A DNA stretch of 64,000 nt from positions 682,001-746,000 of the forward strand of contig JASGCC010000081.1 of NCBI GenBank assembly GCA_030067915.1, in the 5' to 3' direction. This document shows positions 36,660 through 49,444 of the stretch, piece by piece. A model generated the notes under the pieces. It was not told the origin of the DNA. It made no database searches and saw only the letters and a program-made list of their open reading frames with translations. Each line of letters begins with the position of its first letter. The stretch's first letter is position 1. Source of the stretch: Hydractinia echinata (Eukaryota; Cnidaria; Hydrozoa; Anthoathecata; Hydractiniidae). The position numbers and the translations under genes were made by a program.

Positions 36660-37382
36660 CCTTTTGGCATAGTATAACAAAATGAAAACGTGATTCCACG
36701 TTCTGCATCACAAAGAATACTGGAAAAAATGTATTAAACTTTACGTCTTTTGGGCAATTTTTACATTAATGCCAGAATTTAAGAAAGAAGACAAGATTCA
36801 GTGCGGTAAATTACTGCGCATGTAACCTGAACTTCTGAAGGCTGTAGATATAGAGAAGGAGAGGCCTACAATTATTCTTATAATGGTGTTGGTGAGATAT
36901 TGATCCACATGCTGCAACCAGAGTGAAAAAATTATATCATTAAAACGAAGTGCCTATAGTTACAAAGAGTTAATTCAAAGCACTAAAATGTTTGATGAAA
37001 CATAGAAGGAGACTATGGTGTTAGAATCTTGGCTTGGCATAGTAGCTGTACAGCTGGTTTGCTAGGTAAATTAAATTTTTTTTTCTAAATTTGCTTTACA
37101 TTTTTTAAACATTGTTTAAAAACATTTCTTTTTTACAGGTATGAAGACAGTGGCTACCAAAGCTGCATTATACACCATGTCGGAAAATGGGAAAAGAAGC
37201 TTTCTCAAACAAAAAAAGATTTGTACAGAAATATACAATGTTTGACAAGTTAGAACACCATTTTTTGGCACTCTTTATATAGTAACTACTTGCGATTGAC
37301 TTATAAACTTACCTGAAGTAATCTTTGTCAACGCAATGAAGAGCCGAAATGGAAAAAACATTTTATAAAACGTTCTCATCAT

Positions 37383-37700
37383 CTTCTAGTGTATTTCTTG
37401 TGACAAAATATGTGTCTATGCTCTTGTATAAAATAAAAGTCATACGAAACTGCGTAAAGAAAGTAATCTTTTTCTACGAATACAAGGAAATAGGTTGAGG
37501 TCAACAATTCATTGACCTTTCGAAATTACGTAGTAAGATAAACATATACTTATTTGATTATATCAATTTATTAATCCTTCAATAGCCGTCCCGCTTACCA
37601 ATGTAGTAATCGCTTTATAAATAAGTGTTGTCAATTTATTATTTCGTGCGTCACAAGGAGTAGTTTATGTGAAAACATAATGAAAGGTATAAAAACTATA
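37383..37700 (-). promoter_or_regulatory. Conserved 5' region of gene C, shared with gene D
   Basis: This block just upstream of the signal-peptide ATG is highly similar to 43072-43390 upstream of gene D. It includes a TTTTATACAAG TATA-like site about 40-50 bases before the ATG and a GGTCAATGAATTGTTGACC hairpin. Conservation between paralogues suggests promoter and 5' UTR; recent duplication is the alternative. Confidence 0.45.
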
Positions 37701-38865
37701 GAAAAGAAACGATGAATTAATTTGTAATGGTGAATAAGAATGCATGTGAAATTGTAAGCTCTCCAAGTGCTCTATCAATTTTTGTGTTCCAAAATCCAAG
37801 AATGAAAATACGGCATAAAACACTACTCAACTCTATGCAACATTGGACAAATAATGTTTTTAAATGATTTGTATCTTCGTGACAATATTCCTTTCTATGT
37901 GTCGGACAACGATTCACCAATAATATGTCTTGTTCATTCTATGCATTCTATTTTATGAAAAGTTATCAGAACTCTTGCATATGCAACGGTGCAATATGAA
38001 CTATAAATATGTAAACCGCTTCCCATGTTTTATGTTTTATGAGGTTAGTGCCTACGTGAGGAACTTAATAATTTTTATCAAAACTAAAAATGTCAAGCGA
38101 TATTTAAATTCAAAATAATTGCCAATAGCTTGTCAAATCATTAACGAATTTTCAAACTGTGTATAATATAAACAAAGCTTTAATGCGCTTCAATACACAT
38201 AACCTCGCGGAGACAGATATATAAGCTATTAAAACTTTAAGGAGAAGTTTTTGATTCCAAACAATTAATCTCGAGATTTTCCTGTTTTTATTAAACGTTT
38301 ATCAAACTTTCCACTAGTTCAACGCCACTGTTTTCGACGAACTTTAGCATTGTTTGACAACAAATTTCCTTCCTTCTTGTTTTCAGAATTCGAAAGTTTT
38401 TTTATTAATATCAATCGATTTCTATATAGCGAAGAATTAGTTATTGTTTTTATTTAAGATGATTTACTATAATTCACTGTTTTTTTTTCCTAAAACCTCT
38501 CTTTTACTATGTATTATTGCTATGAAACTTACTGGGTTTTGTTATATCTTTATGAGACACCAGGGGGCCATATTTTTAGCACCCATTCTCTCACGGCCTT
38601 AGACATTAGCCATTACTCTAAACTAACCTTCAAATTTTCATGAAATCTTTCCTCTTAAAACTCACAACACAAATTTATTTCACCAACGGGAATTATTCTG
38701 TAAAATTTGACCACCTGATTACCAACAGTTTTCCGATTTTTTGGGTTTTTACCCTAAAAACGAAAAAAAAATCAAATTTTCGGGCGATTTTTGGAAATAT
38801 TTTATGCTATTATATAAAACCATCTAATTGAACCACTTTATATTTACAAATAATTCGTGGAACAT
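37701..38865. other. Spacer between genes C and D
   Basis: No gene. The part from about 38200 on is the 3' flank of gene D, with counterparts 3' of gene E (44530-45320). Confidence 0.4.
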
Positions 38866-41800
38866 TTAAAATGCAGCGTTATAATAAATGCAGTTCTTTG
38901 TATTATTTAATTTTATTTCTTTACATTCTTTTAAACTTTCTGTTGTGTTTAAATCAGCGTATTCGCTAGGTATTGTTCCTTGTATCATGAGATCTGTATA
39001 ATTTGACGACGTTAATCCTACAATTTTATCACTGGCAGTACCAACCAGATCGGCATATTCATCCGATCCAATTTGTTTCGTACTAAGGACTTCGTAATTT
39101 GAAAAGTCAGTTTCATTAACTTCATATTCCTCTGAAACTTTTGTTTTCACAGATCGCTTTCTCTTCTTATGCTTAACATGACAAACAATGACACCTAGTA
39201 AATCAAAAAAAATAAAAATAAAATATATATATATATATAAGTAAGTATTTATATTAATTGTTAAATATTTATCATTTCTTAAACATGATAGTTTAGTAGG
39301 CGACGTTTCGGGAGATCCTTCTACCATCACTGGGAAAGTAAAGTGATACGGAGCATCTATTTATATAATTGCAGAGGATTCTTATGAATTTCTATCCTCT
39401 GCAATTATACAAATAAATCTTGAACACAACATCGTTAAGAGAAAATGTTTCAAATTATTTGATTGTTTGTTTGTTTTTCTTTAAGTGAAATTGCATTTAT
39501 TTAGAAGAAAAATATTTTGGCCGGCGAAGCTACTTCTCACAGAATGAATGTTGACTTTTATTTCGAGGCCCAATAATTAGAAGTTGATTCTTTGAAGATG
39601 GTAGTTAAAATTATTTAAATTTTAGTTTTCACCATTCTCTTTTGGCTGTTTTCCTTTATATTCAACTTGAAAAGCGGCGTGCGACTATTGTTTTTAATAA
39701 GTTAAACAAATAAGTTTAAATTAGTTTGAACATATTACCGGACCTACGTTAACGGATGTATTTTTTTTATTGAGCGAAAACCAATACTGCATAAGCTAAA
39801 GCCTTGCGGTAATAAAGTAGAGCTGCTTTGTCATTCTTCTTTTGAAGTAAATGTGTAAAATAAATCCAATGCTATCAATAGATTTTTCAATTGACAAATT
39901 ATCTTTTTGAGTGTAACCCGATATTGTGAAAAATAGCAACGATAGTTTTTTTACGCAAATTCTCTTTGATGATCTTGATTTGACTATTTCTAACGCTGCA
40001 AGCACCATTTTTATTTTAAAACCATTGGATAAACAATTTACAAGAGGGAATTAGGTTTGTTCTTAAAAATGATGAAAAAGAAACATATTTGAGCTTGCAG
40101 TACAGTTGTGTCATTACGCCATAAGCCATGAAAATATATCGAGTCAGGTTTTGACCAAAATGATGTGTAAAAACTGTTTTTTTCCCGATTGTTTTTATAA
40201 TAAGTAGAATCTTTTTATCAGAAAATGCGTAAGAATTTTGTGTTTTTTTTCTGTGCTCACATGAAATGTCTGATAGAAAAATTAATTCATGAGAAGGAAA
40301 AACTGAAAAGTAAAAACATAACATATTCATACTGACCTTTGTATATTAATATAACGAATATGACGATAATCAGTACTAATGTAACAACTAAGCTGATAGA
40401 AGCGGTAATAATTACAGTACTCATGCGCTGATTGTTATCTAGAAGCAAGATGCAAGTATAATAGTAACTAAATAAAAACTTTAAAGACACCATACACTAA
40501 AAACACTATGCCAACAGCTTAAGAATGCCAGAGGTTCGCATTACAGAGTGTCTTGTTATTCTTTCTAAAATTTCAGTATTTCATGTTTACTTAACTGTAA
40601 CAGACTAGTCGTAAGCCCCTAGAGCCCCAAGAATTCACCTGTCGAAAAAATCTAAAAAAACTTCCTGTCGCCACATTGAGTATTCTAATATAAAAATACA
40701 ATTTTTTTATATTTTAGACTATTTCTTACTGTGGAGCGATACGTTGATGTAATCCTGTTCTTCCGAAAGCTTTACAAAGATAAACATCAAGTATTACTAT
40801 AAGATAAATACCTTGTAGTTCTTTTTTATTGTTTGTTTTACTTTTTGTTGTAGAGATCTTAGCCACTTCTACTTCTAACTTATCTCCAACAACTCCTTTA
40901 TATGAATTCCAAATGCTAATATAAAAGACTTCTTTTGAATTACAAAGCGTAAAATATGTGCTGGAAGTGTTGTAAATATCTCCTTCATCTACTTGTACAT
41001 GATAAGTTACGACGCATTTCCCAGTATCATCACCAGGCCAGAAAAGTTGAACACAACTATCATTATGTACATGCTTTGATATCACTGATACTGATGAAGG
41101 TGTGACTAAACAGAGGTGATAAATAAATGTATGAGTTAATTTCGCGAGAGACATATAAATGTTAACAGCTATGGAAAAATACTTACAATTGACATCTAAT
41201 GTATAACTTTTTTCAGCACTTCCCTGTTCATTATTCGCTTTAAACGTTATCTTTTTTCCACAGTATTTACGTTTTATTAGTCGTGTTTCAGAAACATAGC
41301 TGTATTGTCTTGCACCATTATCGATTAAAGTGGAATTGAACGAACTTTCGAACATAGCAACTTCTCCTAATTTCCATTTAAGAATTGGTTTGGGATTTCC
41401 ACATATATTATGTTTAAATTTTAAAACATCATTTTCGTTAACTGTGTATTGTGTTTCCAAAGGCTTCATACAAAACCTTGCACTACCTATGTCAATCATA
41501 AAAGTCATGTTAAAGGCAGTTTATCAGTAAAGCGAAATTTTTAGATCTCACATTTCTCTTTATTTCTTACACGTATTAATAGTTTATAAGGTATATAGGT
41601 GAAATAATATAAGAAATACTTCAAATATCTGCACACGTTCACATGTGTGTCCAGAACATACTTATTACACAAATTGAAATTAAACGATCACATATATTGT
41701 TTGCAATAACTTGGCTGTTGACCAAGGAATTTTATGAACCCTGACTAACGTTGAGCCATAACTTACCGAATGTACCAAATACAATGATTTATGCTTGGTT

Positions 41801-43071
41801 TATCTGGTAAACTAGTTATCGCACTATTTCTAGAAAAATATCGTTTTTTTTCGTTTTTTAGTTCTTGTATATTTCAACTGAAGGCTCGTAAAATATGTAA
41901 ACGAGAACATTTTTAGTTGTTTAGTTTTTTTGGCATTGTGCAAAGATTATTATATATTTTGTAATAGTATTAAACGCTCTATTTATAAGTGTTATAAATG
42001 TGAAGTAAACAAGTTAATGACTACATGTGCGAACAAACAAAATTTTACGCGCTATTTCAGCCAATCAGAGAGAGCTTTTTGCGTAATTAAACATTGCATT
42101 CGTTTTTCGTTAGAAAGTAAAAATACAGTCATATGTTGTGTAGATTTAACAAGTTGAGCATCTGATAACAATACAAATTTAGAATAAAAATAAATTAGCA
42201 AGTTAGATTTAGTGTACCTAGGATGCTGGTTATTCTAATCGTGGAATTTCCAAATTTTGAAAATCTCCAAAAATCATCTACTAGCCCCAAGTGGAATGTA
42301 CCCTCTTCGTTGTAACGAATATCTTTAAGCGTTGCGGTGAACAAACTTTCCGTGGTATTGTAGACGATAAGAAGCCTTCTTCCAAATAATCGTTTTGTAT
42401 CCTGGAGAAGCGATACTTTCCAGGGAAAAACACGAGCTAAATGAAATTTGAAGCCTGACTTTCTCAAGGAAAAGTCCAACCAGTCTAATCCAATTGTCTT
42501 CCATTGCAATTTAACTGTTGAACCGACGGTTGGAGTCAGCTGTGGGGTCATAGCTTTTGCACTCGCGCTGCATACTAAACACAAAAGCTAATTAAGAAAT
42601 AAAATAGTTTTTAGCAAGACATAATTCATGAAAAGTAAGTATATCTTTTCAACTACCTAAAAAGAAACTATTGAATTTCTGGTGCTATAGTTAAAACTAC
42701 TTGTTTACTTGAAGTTATCATTTGCGCGAAAGATAGTAAAAGTTGATTGGCTAAGAGGCCTACAATTATTATTACAATAAGCTTTTTCGGTGAGATATTG
42801 ATCAACATTCTACAACCAGAGCGCAAATATTGAATTATTAAAATTTTCTTCTTTTATTCGGTTGTTCACTTTAATTTTCATGAAATGTGCCTGTTGTGTG
42901 ATGATTAAAGTTTTATAAGTTAGAACACCATTGTTTTAAACTCTCTATGTAGTAACTACTTGCGTTTATGAGTTGACAGTAAAAACAAACGATTCACTCA
43001 CCTGAAGTAATCTTTGTCAACGCAATGAAGATGCAAAATGGAAAAAACATTTTATAAAAAGTTCTCATCAT
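38866..43071 (-). CDS. Alr-like receptor gene D, complete
   Basis: Six phase-1 exons: signal peptide 43002-43071, D1 42218-42574, D2 41187-41486, D3 40812-41105, TM 40337-40438, tail 38866-39194. They total 1452 nt, 483 residues. Residues about 1-23 are the signal. D1 (24-142) has TVGSTVKLQW and the LKDIRYNEEGTF turn, but Trp and Leu stand where V-set cysteines would be. D2 (143-242) has NICGNPKPILKW and KYCGKKITF. D3 (243-340) has SCVQLFW, DDTGKC and YFTLCN. The TM helix spans about 350-370. The tail carries YEVL-x9-YADL-x15-YTDL-x9-YADL, plus a conserved end with CIYYN. It is probably a cell-surface recognition receptor with ITAM/ITIM-like signalling. All splice sites are GT/AG. An ancient hairpin MITE lies in the D1-D2 intron. 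Confidence 0.88.
40605..40660 (-). mobile_element. Helitron 3'-end relic in the D3-TM intron of gene D
   Basis: ACTAGTCGTAAGCCCC with a degraded hairpin, followed by AATTCACCTGTCG. The same relic lies at the paralogous place in gene E (46850), so the insertion preceded the D/E duplication. Confidence 0.45.
41812..41945. mobile_element. Hairpin MITE in the D1-D2 intron of gene D
   Basis: ACTAGTTATCGCAC...AAAAATATCG...TTCTTGTATATTTCA facing TAAAATATGTAAACGAGAACA. Related to 27699-27860. Its counterpart in gene E is at 48417-48516. Confidence 0.55.
43002..43071 (-). CDS. Gene D signal-peptide exon
   Basis: A 70-bp first exon with two consecutive ATG codons (43069-43071 and 43066-43068), a basic residue, then a Phe/Leu/Ile-rich core and a TSG end at the phase-1 donor CAG/GTGAGT. 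Its sister in gene C (37313-37382) differs by a few residues. Confidence 0.82.
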
Positions 43072-43390
43072 CTTCTAGTTTTTTTGCTTATGACAAAATA
43101 TGTGTTTATGCTCTTGTATAAAATGAAGGTCATACGAAACTGCGTATAGAAAGTAATTATATTCTACCATGATATATTTTTGTACAATAAAATAGGTTGA
43201 GGTCAACAATTCATTGACCTTTCGAAATTACGTAGTAAGATAAACAAACAATTATTTGATTATATCAAGTTATTAATCCTTCAATAGTCGTCCCGCTTAC
43301 CAATGAAGCAATCGCTTTATTAATGTGTGTTGCCAATTTATTATTTCGTGCGTCACAAGGAGGAGTGTATGTGAAAACATAATGAAAGGT
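43072..43390 (-). promoter_or_regulatory. Conserved 5' region of gene D, shared with gene C
   Basis: Contains CATTTTATACAAG (TATA-like) about 45 bases upstream of the ATG and the same GGTCAATGAATTGTTGACC hairpin as gene C. Interpreted as core promoter and 5' UTR because similarity extends well beyond the coding exon. Confidence 0.45.
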
Positions 43391-45322
43391 ATAAAAACTA
43401 TAAAAGAGAGACTATGAAATGATTTGTAACGGTTAGTAACAATTCATGTGTAATTGTAAGCATTCCAAGTGCTATATCAATTTTTGTATTCTAAAACTTA
43501 ACAATGAAAATACGGTTTGACAAATCTTCTAACTCGCCAAAATGTTTAACAAATAAATTCTTTAAATATTTTTTTTATTTTTGGCAGCATTTCTGGCTAC
43601 AACTGCGACAACGATTCTCGGATTTTTTTTCTTGTTCACTCTATGCAACATACTATCTCTTTAATAATTGCCGTGTTTTGTCTGTGTGTCCGCAAAAGAC
43701 ACGCCCTGCTCCAAAAAACATGAAACGTTTAAAATACGCACGAAATACAAAATGCGATGTTTTGGCCGCTCGTGCGTAGTATACCAATTACGACGCCTGA
43801 TATTTAGAAAAACAATTCAAGATTTTCTGTGGCTGTTTGGCTACTTAGCTACCTCCTTAGCTATACCTCTGGCTAAAAAGTGAAAGTAGCCAAATGCAGG
43901 TTGAGTACAACAATATTCTTAAGCAATAATTCTTATGCTAAATGCAGTTAGGTAGCTACATCTTTTGTTATTTTCTGCAAATAAAACGGCTGAACGATTG
44001 TTTTAGCTGGACGGGTAACGACAGGCTGTTCCCTGTGTTTTTAGTTAAACAGAAGTTGCAATGAAGTTTTTTGGAAAAGGGTAATACGCTTATACGCCTG
44101 TTCAACTCTGTTTAACTGTACTAAGCGCTTAGCCCAGTGTTAACAAGGGACTGTTTGCTTGGGAAAAGACTGTCAGCCCTGTGTTAGCAAGGGATTATTT
44201 CTTGTGTTTTTTATTAAACAGAGTCTGCGAGAAAAGTTTTTTCAAAAAGACACCGTTTAACTGCACTAAGCGCCCAACCCAGTGTGACGAATATTTTTTT
44301 AATTTTCAGAAAAATTTATTCCATCCAAAGAATTAATATTGACCGATTTATTTTGCTATGACGGGGTAACAACGGTTTGCAAACTCTGTTTTTATTTCAG
44401 CTATCATTTTTTGAAAAATATGTTACAGACGCAACACTATAATGGTGTATGCGCTCCACTTGAGTTACGATATACTGAATATCTGTGTTAAAGCACAGTT
44501 TACGGGTCTTATTAAGCTTGATATCTAAGCTAATAACACTTTAAGGAGAGGTTCTTGATTCCAAACATTCAATCATGAGATTTTCCTTTTCTTAATTGAT
44601 TTCTATATAACGATGAATTAGTTATTGTTTTTATTTCAGAAGATTTACCCTCCAGCTTTTTATCAATTGCGAACACTCAATTTTTAGAACGTAGCATATT
44701 TTGCGAAGTTAAAAAAAATATTTTTACTGCCTTTAACTTTAGATTTTCCTTGAATGGCAAAGCCAATCGGTCAAGAAATATCAACAAAAATACAGAAATG
44801 TTAAAAAGTGACGTAAAATTAAACATTCAGAAAGAATATTTTACTTTGTGGTTTTTAAAGAACTTTTTCCACGCTTGAATGATTGGTGCTTTGTAATAAT
44901 CTCGATTTTTTTTGTAAAAAGACCCTGAATATTTAACCGTTTCGTTCATAATAACTCTCTTTTACTATGTTTTATTGCTATGACACTTACTGGGTTTTGT
45001 TATTTATTTATTAGACACCAACATACGATTTTTTAGCATCCACTTTCTCACTGCCTTAGACATTAGCCTTTACTCTAAACTACTCTTTAAATTTTTATGA
45101 AATCCTTTCTCTTAAATCTTACAACACAAATTTGTTTCACCAACAAGAATCATTTTGTAAAGTTTGAACAGTTGATTAACAACAGTTCCCTGTTTTTTTC
45201 GGGTTTTTCCCACAAAACGGAAAAAATGGAATTTTCAGGTCATTTTTGGAAATATTTTATGCTAATTATATAAAAGCATGTAAATGAAAAAACTTCATAT
45301 TTACAACTAATTTGTGGAACAT
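43391..45322. other. Spacer between genes D and E with satellite-like repeats
   Basis: At 44020-44480 there are two to three diverged units of about 120 bases (GTTTAACTGTACTAAGCGCTTAGCCCAGTGTTAACAAGGG type). They are the inverse of the array at 61480-62300. The rest is the 3' flank of gene E, paralogous to the flank of gene D. No gene. Confidence 0.5.
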
Positions 45323-48300
45323 TTAAAATTCAGCGTTATAATAAATGCAGTTCTTTGTTTTATTTAATTTTACTTCTTCACATTCTTTTGAACTATCTGT
45401 TGTGTTCAAATCAGCGTATTCACTAGTTATTGTTCCATGTAACTTAACATCTGTGTAATTTGGCGACGTTAATCCTACAATTTTACCACTGGCAATACCA
45501 ACCAGATCGGCATATTCATCTGATCCAATTTGTTTCGTATTAAGGACTGCGTAATTTGAAAATTCAGTATCATTAACTTCATATTCCTCTGAAGCTTTTG
45601 TTTTCACGGACAGCTGTCTTTTCTTATGCTTAACATGACAAACAATGACACCTAGAAAATCAAAAAAATGTAAGTACGTATGTATATTATTGTTAAATAT
45701 TTTTATATTATTGTTTAATATTTATCATTTCTTAAATATGATAGTTTGGTGCGCGACGTTTCCTTCTCCCATCATTTAGTTTTCACTATTTTCTTTTTGC
45801 TGTTTTCTTTTACTCTTAGCTTGAAATGCGGCGTGCGACTATTGTCTTAATAAGTTAAACAAATAACAATTAGTTTTACCATATTACTGGGATTACGTTA
45901 ACTGATATATTTTTTAACGAACGGAAAGCAATACCGCATAGGCTAAAGCCTTGCGGTAATAAAGTAGAGCTGCTTTGTCATTTTTCTTTTAAAGTAAATG
46001 TATAAAATAAACCCAATAATATTAATAGCTTATTCTTTCGACAAACTGCCTTTTTGAGTGTAACCTGATATTGTGAAAAATAAAAACAATAACTCCAAGC
46101 AAAAACATTAGAAAATTTCCTTTGATGATCTTGATTTGACTATTTCTAATGCAGCAAGCACCATTTTTATTTTAAAATCATTGGATAAACAATTTACAAG
46201 AGAGAATTAGGTTTGTTCTTAAAAATGATGAAAGTGAAACACATTTGAGCTTGCAGTTCAGTGGTGTCATTACGCTATAAGTCATGAAAATATATTGGGT
46301 CAAGTTTTGACCAAAATGGAGTGTAAAAACTGTTTTTTTCCGATTGTTTTTATAATAAGTAGAAACCTTTTATCAGAAAATACGTAACAATTTTTTTTTC
46401 TGTGCTCACACGAAATGTTTGATAGAAAAATTAATTCATGAGAAAGCAAAATTGAAAAGTGAAAACATAACATATTCATACTGACCTTTGTATAATAATA
46501 TAACGAATATGACGATAATTAGTACTAATGCAACAACTAAACTGAAAAGTGAAAACATAACATATTCATACTGACCTTTGTATAATAATATAACGAATAT
46601 GACGATAATTAGTACTAATGCAACAACTAAACTGATAGAAGCGGTAATAATTACAGTACTCATGCGCTGATTGGTATCTAGAAGCAAAATGCAAGTATAA
46701 TGGTAAGTAAATAAAAAAGTTGAAGACACATTACATTAAAAAAATCCTATACCCACAGTTTCAGAATGCCAGATATTCGCATTACAAGAGAGTGTCTTGT
46801 TAATTTTTTCTAATATTTCAGCATTTCATGTTTACTTAATTGTAACAGACAAGTCGTAAGCCCGTGGGGAGATCAACATGAATTCACCTGTCGAAAAAAT
46901 TTAAAAGAATTTTCCCGTCGCTACTTACAGCTACCATTATTGGCTCACAGACAGAAAATTGAGTATTATAATACAGACCAATCGGTATCACGTGAATAAA
47001 TCCACGGATTCGCCCATCCTTTATATAACACATTTCCGTAGCACGATTTATTTCTTGCGCTCAAACAGAATACAGCTGTTATTATAGAGAGATATATGGA
47101 GCGAATAGGTAGTATATATCGTTACTTTCAAACAATTGCATGTGTAAAACATACACCTTTAATTAAAGGAAATTTACTGTATTGATACTTTTTTCCCATT
47201 TTTACAATTTTTTTTATAATTTAGACTGTTTCTTATTGTAGAGCGATCCCTTTCTTATATTCCAGCATTTTTGTACTCTTTTTTTGAAGTATTTGTTATA
47301 CAAACGTTGATGTAATCCTGTTCTTTTTGAAAGCTTCAGAAAGATAAACATGAAGTATTACTATAAGTTAAATACCTTGTAGTTCTTCTATATTGTTTAT
47401 TGTATTTTTTGTTGTAGAGATCTTAGCCACTTCTACTTTTGTCTTATCTCCAACAACTCCTTTATATGAAATCCAAATGCTAACGTAAAAGACTTCTGTT
47501 GAATTACAAAGCGTAAAATATGTGCTAGAAGTGTTGTAAATATCTCTTTCATCTACTTGTAAATGGTAAGTTACGACGCATTTTCCAGTATCATCACCAG
47601 GCCAGAAAAGTTGAACACAACTATCATTATGCACATGCTTTGATATCACTGATATTGACGAAGGTGTGACTAAACATAGGTGATAAATAAATGTATAAGT
47701 TAATTTCGCGAAAGACATACACATGTTATTGCATATTGAACAATACTTACAATTAACATCTAGTTTATAACTTTTTTCAGCACTCCCCTCTTCATTAGTC
47801 GCTTTAAACGTTATCTTTCTTCCACAGTATTTACGTTTTATTGGTTGTGTTTCAGAAACATAACTGTATTGTTTTGTATCATCATTGATTAAAGTGGAAT
47901 TGAACGAACTTTTGAACATAGCATCCTCTCCTAATTTCCATTTAAGAATTGGTTTGGGATTTCCACATATGTTATGTGTAAATTTTAAAACATCATTTTC
48001 GTTAACTGTATATAGTGTTTTCAAAGGCTTCATGCAAAACCTTGCACTACCTACGCCAATTATAAAAGTCATATTAAAGGCAGTTTATCAGTAAAGCGAA
48101 CTCTTATTGCCAATTTTTATATCTAATATTTCTCTTTATTTCTTGCAGGTATCAACATAATATAAGGGGAAAGAATAAGGGAAAGAAGCAAACAAAGAAG
48201 GGAAAGTGTACATTTTTATTTACATCAAATCTCTGCACACGATTACACGTCTGTTCAGAACATACTTATTACACAAAAATCAAGGTAAAATACCACATAT

Positions 48301-48517
48301 ACTATCTTGCAATAACTTGGCTGTTGGTCAAGGAATTTTATGAAACGGAACTAACGTTGACCAATAACTTACCGAATATACCAAATACAATGATTTATAC
48401 TTGTTTTAGATGGTAAACTAGTTATCGCACTATTTCTCGAAAAATATCGTTCTTTTTTTTCGTTTTTTAGTTCTTGTATATTTCAACTGGAGGGTCGTAA
48501 AATATGTAAACGAGAAG

Positions 48518-48550
<33 letters not shown>

Positions 48551-49444
48551 GAAATTATTTACCCAGGATAGCCTATCAACGAGGGTCCTGCGAAGGGGGT
48601 CCAAGCGCATTTAAAGCTCCCATTTGAGCTACGAAAGTCGTGCAAGCACAGCAATCGCTCAACTAGACAACTGCCTAAGATATTAATCCTATTCTCATGC
48701 TGAGCGCTAAGCAGAAAGGATAGATTCACACTTTTATAGTCTCTGGCATGACTCGGCCGGGATTTGAACCAAAGACCTCCCGCACTGGAAGCAAACGCTC
48801 TACCACAATGCTACCAGTCGGTAAAGGCAACCAGTCGGCATTGTGGAAAGATTTTATATTTTGTAATAGTATTAAACGGTCTCTTTCTAAGTGTTGTAAA
48901 TGTGAAGTAAACAATTTAATGACTACATGTGCGAACAAACAACATTTTACGCGCTATTCCAGCCAGTCAGAGAGAATATATAAGCCTTTTGCATAGGTAG
49001 AAATTGCATTCGTTTTAATTTCAACCATCTGATAACAATAAAAACTCAGAAGAAAAGTAATTTAGCAAATTAGTTTTACTATACCTAGAACACTGGCTAT
49101 TCTAATTGTGGAATTTTCAAATCTCGAAAATCTCCAAAAATCATATTCTTGCCCCAAGTAGAATGTACCCTCTTCGTTGTAACGAATATCTTTAAGCGTA
49201 GCTGTGAACAAACTTTCCGTGGTATTGTAAACGAAAAATAGCCTTCTTCCAAATAATAGTTCTGTATCCGGGTAAAGCAATACATCCCTGGGATAAACAC
49301 GAGCGAAACGAAGTGTTATGAAGCCTGATCTTCCGAAGGAAAAGTTCAGCCAGTCTTGTCCAATTGTCTTCCATTGCAATTTAACTGCTGAACCGACGGT
49401 TGGAGTCAGCTGTGGGGTCAAAGCTGTTGCACTCGCGCTGCATT
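45323..49444 (-). CDS. Alr-like receptor gene E, close paralogue of D, no signal-peptide exon found
   Basis: Exons: D1 49085-49444, D2 47751-48050, D3 47376-47669, TM 46576-46677 (alternative end 46486), tail 45323-45651. All are open and in phase 1, and each aligns with gene D. The tail has YAVL-x9-YADL-x15-YTDV-x9-YADL and the same CIYYN end. Similarity to gene D upstream of D1 fades at about 49640, before the place where gene D has its signal exon, and no hydrophobic ATG exon was found up to gene F. The gene may use a divergent distant first exon or may be 5'-truncated by the duplication. A tRNA-derived SINE and a hairpin MITE lie in the D1-D2 intron. Confidence 0.8.
46453..46632 (-). repeat. 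Perfect 90-bp tandem duplication in the TM exon of gene E
   Basis: Two identical 90-bp units (46453-46542 and 46543-46632) cover the second half of the TM exon, its donor and the start of the intron. Since 90 is a multiple of three and the unit is open, either donor gives an in-frame product: one TM helix (102-bp exon) or two (192-bp exon). Confidence 0.9.
46974..47092 (-). mobile_element. Short Helitron-like element downstream of D3 of gene E
   Basis: Contains the AATCCACGGATTCGCCCATCCTTTATATA segment and a GTTATTATAGAGAGA end, like the elements at 957 and 61272. It is absent from gene D. The CTAG end has decayed. Confidence 0.5.
48417..48516. mobile_element. Hairpin MITE in the D1-D2 intron of gene E
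   Basis: Counterpart of 41812-41945 in gene D; its right side is interrupted by a SINE. Confidence 0.55.
48518..48835 (-). mobile_element. tRNA-derived SINE with (AAT)n tail
   Basis: On the minus strand it begins with a tRNA-like head: box A TGGTAGCATTGTGGTAGAGC (complement of 48797-48816) and box B GGTTCAAATCC (complement of 48760-48770). About 200 bases of unrelated body follow, and it ends in (AAT)n at 48519-48550. Gene D lacks it at the paralogous site, so it inserted after duplication. Confidence 0.8.

Larger units (their letters stand above)
33993..37382 (-). pseudogene. Alr-like receptor gene C, pseudogene
   Basis: Exons in transcription order: signal peptide 37313-37382; D1 about 36251-36636; D2 relic about 35118-35330; D3 34807-35076; TM 34618-34719; tail 33993-34294. 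Signal, D3, TM and tail are open. Lesions: a 74-bp palindrome at the start of D1 brings an in-frame TAA; an 11-nt deletion relative to gene D shifts D1 at about 36370; D2 has stops, a large deletion removing the Trp segment, and a Cys-to-Tyr change in its YCG motif. The tail keeps NTDL-x9-YTAL-x15-YADP-x9-YADL, with the first Tyr changed to Asn. The order and promoter region match gene D, so it is a decayed sister. Confidence 0.85.

Noticed and set aside
37010..37250. Plus-strand two-exon gene antisense to the gene C signal-D1 intron
   Set aside because: There are plausible GT/AG borders (TAG/GTAAAT and TTTACAG), but the coding parts are short and have no recognisable motif.
48519..48550. CRISPR or other regularly spaced repeat array
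   Set aside because: It is a simple ATT microsatellite, the tail of a SINE; no spacer-repeat arrays were seen anywhere in the window.
48755..48830. tRNA gene on the minus strand
   Set aside because: Box A and box B are present, but the sequence does not close an acceptor stem and runs into a 200-base body with an (AAT)n tail, so it is a SINE head.
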